From Aquisalimonas sp. (GTDB lineage: Bacteria > Pseudomonadota > Gammaproteobacteria > Nitrococcales > Aquisalimonadaceae), in NCBI GenBank assembly GCA_007127625.1, contig SKYZ01000070.1, positions 1 to 8,109 on the forward strand: a DNA stretch of 8,109 bases, given 5' to 3'. The notes beneath the pieces are model-generated. The model did not search any database. It worked only from the letters and a program-made list of their open reading frames with translations, and was not told the origin of the DNA. Position numbers and translations under genes: made by a program. This document shows, piece by piece, positions 6,381 to 8,109 of this stretch (position 1 is its first letter; each line of letters begins with the position of its first letter).

Positions 6381-8109
6381 ATGGCCGATCTGATCCTGGT
6401 GGATGGCTCGTCGTACCTGTACCGGGCCTTCCACGCCCTGCCGCCGCTGAGCACTTCCGCCGGCGAACCCACGGGTGCCGTCTACGGCGTGGCCAACATG
6501 CTGCGCAAGCTCCTGGACGAGTACGACCCCAAGCACATCGCCGTGGTCTTCGACGCGCCGGGGCGGACCTTCCGCGACGACCTGTTCGAGCAGTACAAGG
6601 CCAACCGGCCGAGCATGCCGGAGGATCTGCGCCCGCAGGTGGAGCCCCTGAAGGAAGTGGTCCGCGCCCTGGGGCTGCCGTTGGTGGAAAAGCCCGGGGT
6701 GGAGGCGGATGACGTCATCGGTACCCTGGCCCGGCAGGCCGAGACCGAGGGCTGGCAGGTGGTCATCTCCACCGGCGACAAGGACATGGCCCAGCTGGTC
6801 AGCGACCACATCACCCTGCTCAATACCATGAGCGGGACCAAGCTGGACCGTGATGGCGTGGAAGCGAAGTTCGGCGTGCCGCCGGAGCGCATCATCGATT
6901 ACCTGGCCCTGGTGGGCGACAGCTCCGACAACATCCCCGGCATTCCCAAGGTAGGGCCCAAGACAGCCGCCAAATGGTTGGCCGAGCATGGGGATCTGGA
7001 CACCATCGTGGCCAGCGCCGACCAGGTCGGTGGCAAGATCGGCGAGAGCCTGCGGGAGCACCTGGACGATCTGCCCCTGTCCCGGGATCTGGCCACCATT
7101 CGCTGCGACCTGGACATGGACCGCAAACCCGCGGACCTTCAGCGGGGCGAGCCGGATACGGCCGCCCTGCGGGAGCTGTATCGCCGCTTCGAGTTCTCGG
7201 CGTGGCTCTCGCTGCTGGGTGATGATCCCGGTGATGCCGGGGAAGCGGGTCATGGCGGTGATTACGCCATGGTGGTGGAGCAGGAGGAGTTTGACGCCTG
7301 GCTGGGGCGGCTGCGGGACGCCGATCTGTTCGCCTTCGACCTGGAGACCGACAGCCTGGACTACATGGTGGCCCGGATCGTCGGTTTCTGCTTCGCCGTC
7401 CAGCCCGGTGAGGCCATTTATGTCCCGGTGGCTCACGACGGCCCCGGTGCCGCCGACCAGCTGGACCGCGACGCCGTGCTGGCGGCGCTGAGGCCGCTGC
7501 TGGAGGACCCGCAGCGGCCCAAGGTGGGCCAGAACCTGAAGTACGACATGAGCGTGCTGGCCCGGTACGGCATCCACCTGCAGGGCATTCGCCACGACAC
7601 CATGCTGCAGTCCTACGTGCTGGACAGCACCGCCACCCGCCACGACATGGACTCCCTGGCGCTGAAGTACCTGGGACGCGGCACCATCAAGTTCGAGGAC
7701 GTGGCGGGCAAGGGCGCACGGCAGATCACCTTCAACCAGGTGGATCTGGAGCAGGCCACGGCGTATGCCTGCGAGGATGCCGACGTCACGCTGCAACTGC
7801 ACCGGGAGCTGTGGCCGCGCCTGGAGCGAATTCCCTCCCTGGCCGATGTCTACCAGGACATCGAGGTGCCGCTGCTGCCGGTACTCTCGCGCATGGAGCG
7901 CCACGGCGTGCGCATCGACCGGGAGCTGTTGCAGACCCAGAGCCGAGAACTCGCCGAGAAGATGCAGGCCGTCGAGGCGCGGGCCCACGAAGTGGCCGGT
8001 GGTCCCTTCAACCTGGGCTCGCCCAAGCAGATCCAGGAGATCCTGTTCGAGCGCCAGGGGTTGCCGGTGGTGCAGAAGACCCCCAAGGGCCAGCCTTCCA
8101 CGGCGGAAT
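6381..8109 (+). CDS. polA: DNA polymerase I, 5' part (cut by the window edge)
   Basis: 576 codons are visible and the gene runs off the right edge; E. coli Pol I has 928 residues. Pol I removes RNA primers and fills gaps in lagging-strand synthesis and excision repair. The 5'-3' nuclease domain (~1-290) keeps its metal-binding acids: D8 in LVDGSSYLYR, D58 in VFDAPG, E108/D110/D111, D133/D135 in STGDKD, and D180/D183 in GDSSDNIPG. The helix-hairpin-helix segment PGIPKVGPKTAAKWL follows. The 3'-5' proofreading domain (~310-490) looks active: D320/E322 (FDLETDSL), D389 (LKYDMS) and Y462/D466 (YACEDADVTL) match E. coli D355/E357, D424 and Y497/D501. The last ~90 residues begin the polymerase domain (EVPLLPVLSRMERHGVRID, then FNLGSPKQIQEILFE); the palm and fingers motifs lie beyond the edge. 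The offset from E. coli suggests a full length near 890-900. It probably shares transcripts with the upstream outer-membrane gene. Confidence 0.97.
   Translation, partial: MADLILVDGSSYLYRAFHALPPLSTSAGEPTGAVYGVANMLRKLLDEYDPKHIAVVFDAPGRTFRDDLFEQYKANRPSMPEDLRPQVEPLKEVVRALGLPLVEKPGVEADDVIGTLARQAETEGWQVVISTGDKDMAQLVSDHITLLNTMSGTKLDRDGVEAKFGVPPERIIDYLALVGDSSDNIPGIPKVGPKTAAKWLAEHGDLDTIVASADQVGGKIGESLREHLDDLPLSRDLATIRCDLDMDRKPADLQRGEPDTAALRELYRRFEFSAWLSLLGDDPGDAGEAGHGGDYAMVVEQEEFDAWLGRLRDADLFAFDLETDSLDYMVARIVGFCFAVQPGEAIYVPVAHDGPGAADQLDRDAVLAALRPLLEDPQRPKVGQNLKYDMSVLARYGIHLQGIRHDTMLQSYVLDSTATRHDMDSLALKYLGRGTIKFEDVAGKGARQITFNQVDLEQATAYACEDADVTLQLHRELWPRLERIPSLADVYQDIEVPLLPVLSRMERHGVRIDRELLQTQSRELAEKMQAVEARAHEVAGGPFNLGSPKQIQEILFERQGLPVVQKTPKGQPSTAE

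Noticed and set aside
5625..7988. A 787-codon open frame on the minus strand
   Set aside because: It lies fully antisense to polA and the outer-membrane gene. It shows no known domain and has the skewed Gly/Ala/Val/His/Gln composition expected from the reverse strand of GC-rich genes. The conserved polA motifs prove the plus strand.

Overview
The window looks like an ordinary chromosomal segment from a GC-rich gammaproteobacterium. The proteins read as close relatives of gammaproteobacterial GlmS, OxyR, UvrD and PolA. The high GC content, acidic proteins and gene mix suggest the Ectothiorhodospiraceae or a neighbouring halophilic or alkaliphilic group. That placement is inference; no rRNA or other phylogenetic marker is present.

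Layout, left to right. (1) The last 66 codons of glmS (+). (2) A convergent gene on the minus strand for a two-component response regulator with a degenerate GGDEF domain. (3) Divergent from it, oxyR (+), the peroxide-sensing LysR-type regulator with both redox cysteines. (4) 19 bp after oxyR, uvrD (+), a full-length DNA helicase II. (5) A 260-bp convergent gap holding several short perfect palindromes, two of them followed by CTACRG, resembling REP/BIME-type repeats. (6) A LOG-family (TIGR00730) nucleotide-processing gene (-), whose stop codon lies inside one repeat unit. (7) A 181-bp divergent gap with two hairpins. (8) A predicted outer-membrane beta-barrel protein (+). (9) 33 bp later, polA (+), cut by the right edge near the start of its polymerase domain.

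Much of the segment is genome maintenance: UvrD and PolA act together in nucleotide excision repair, with UvrD displacing UvrC and the damaged oligonucleotide and Pol I filling the gap. OxyR supplies oxidative-stress control. The LOG protein probably acts on nucleotide monophosphates.

I found no clear undescribed multi-gene system. The most interesting item is the response regulator. Its GGDEF active site is destroyed (DGTTF), yet an RxxD c-di-GMP inhibitory-site motif sits exactly five residues upstream, which suggests a c-di-GMP receptor rather than a cyclase. Secondary points are the palindrome cluster around the LOG gene and a possible nearly leaderless uvrD promoter.
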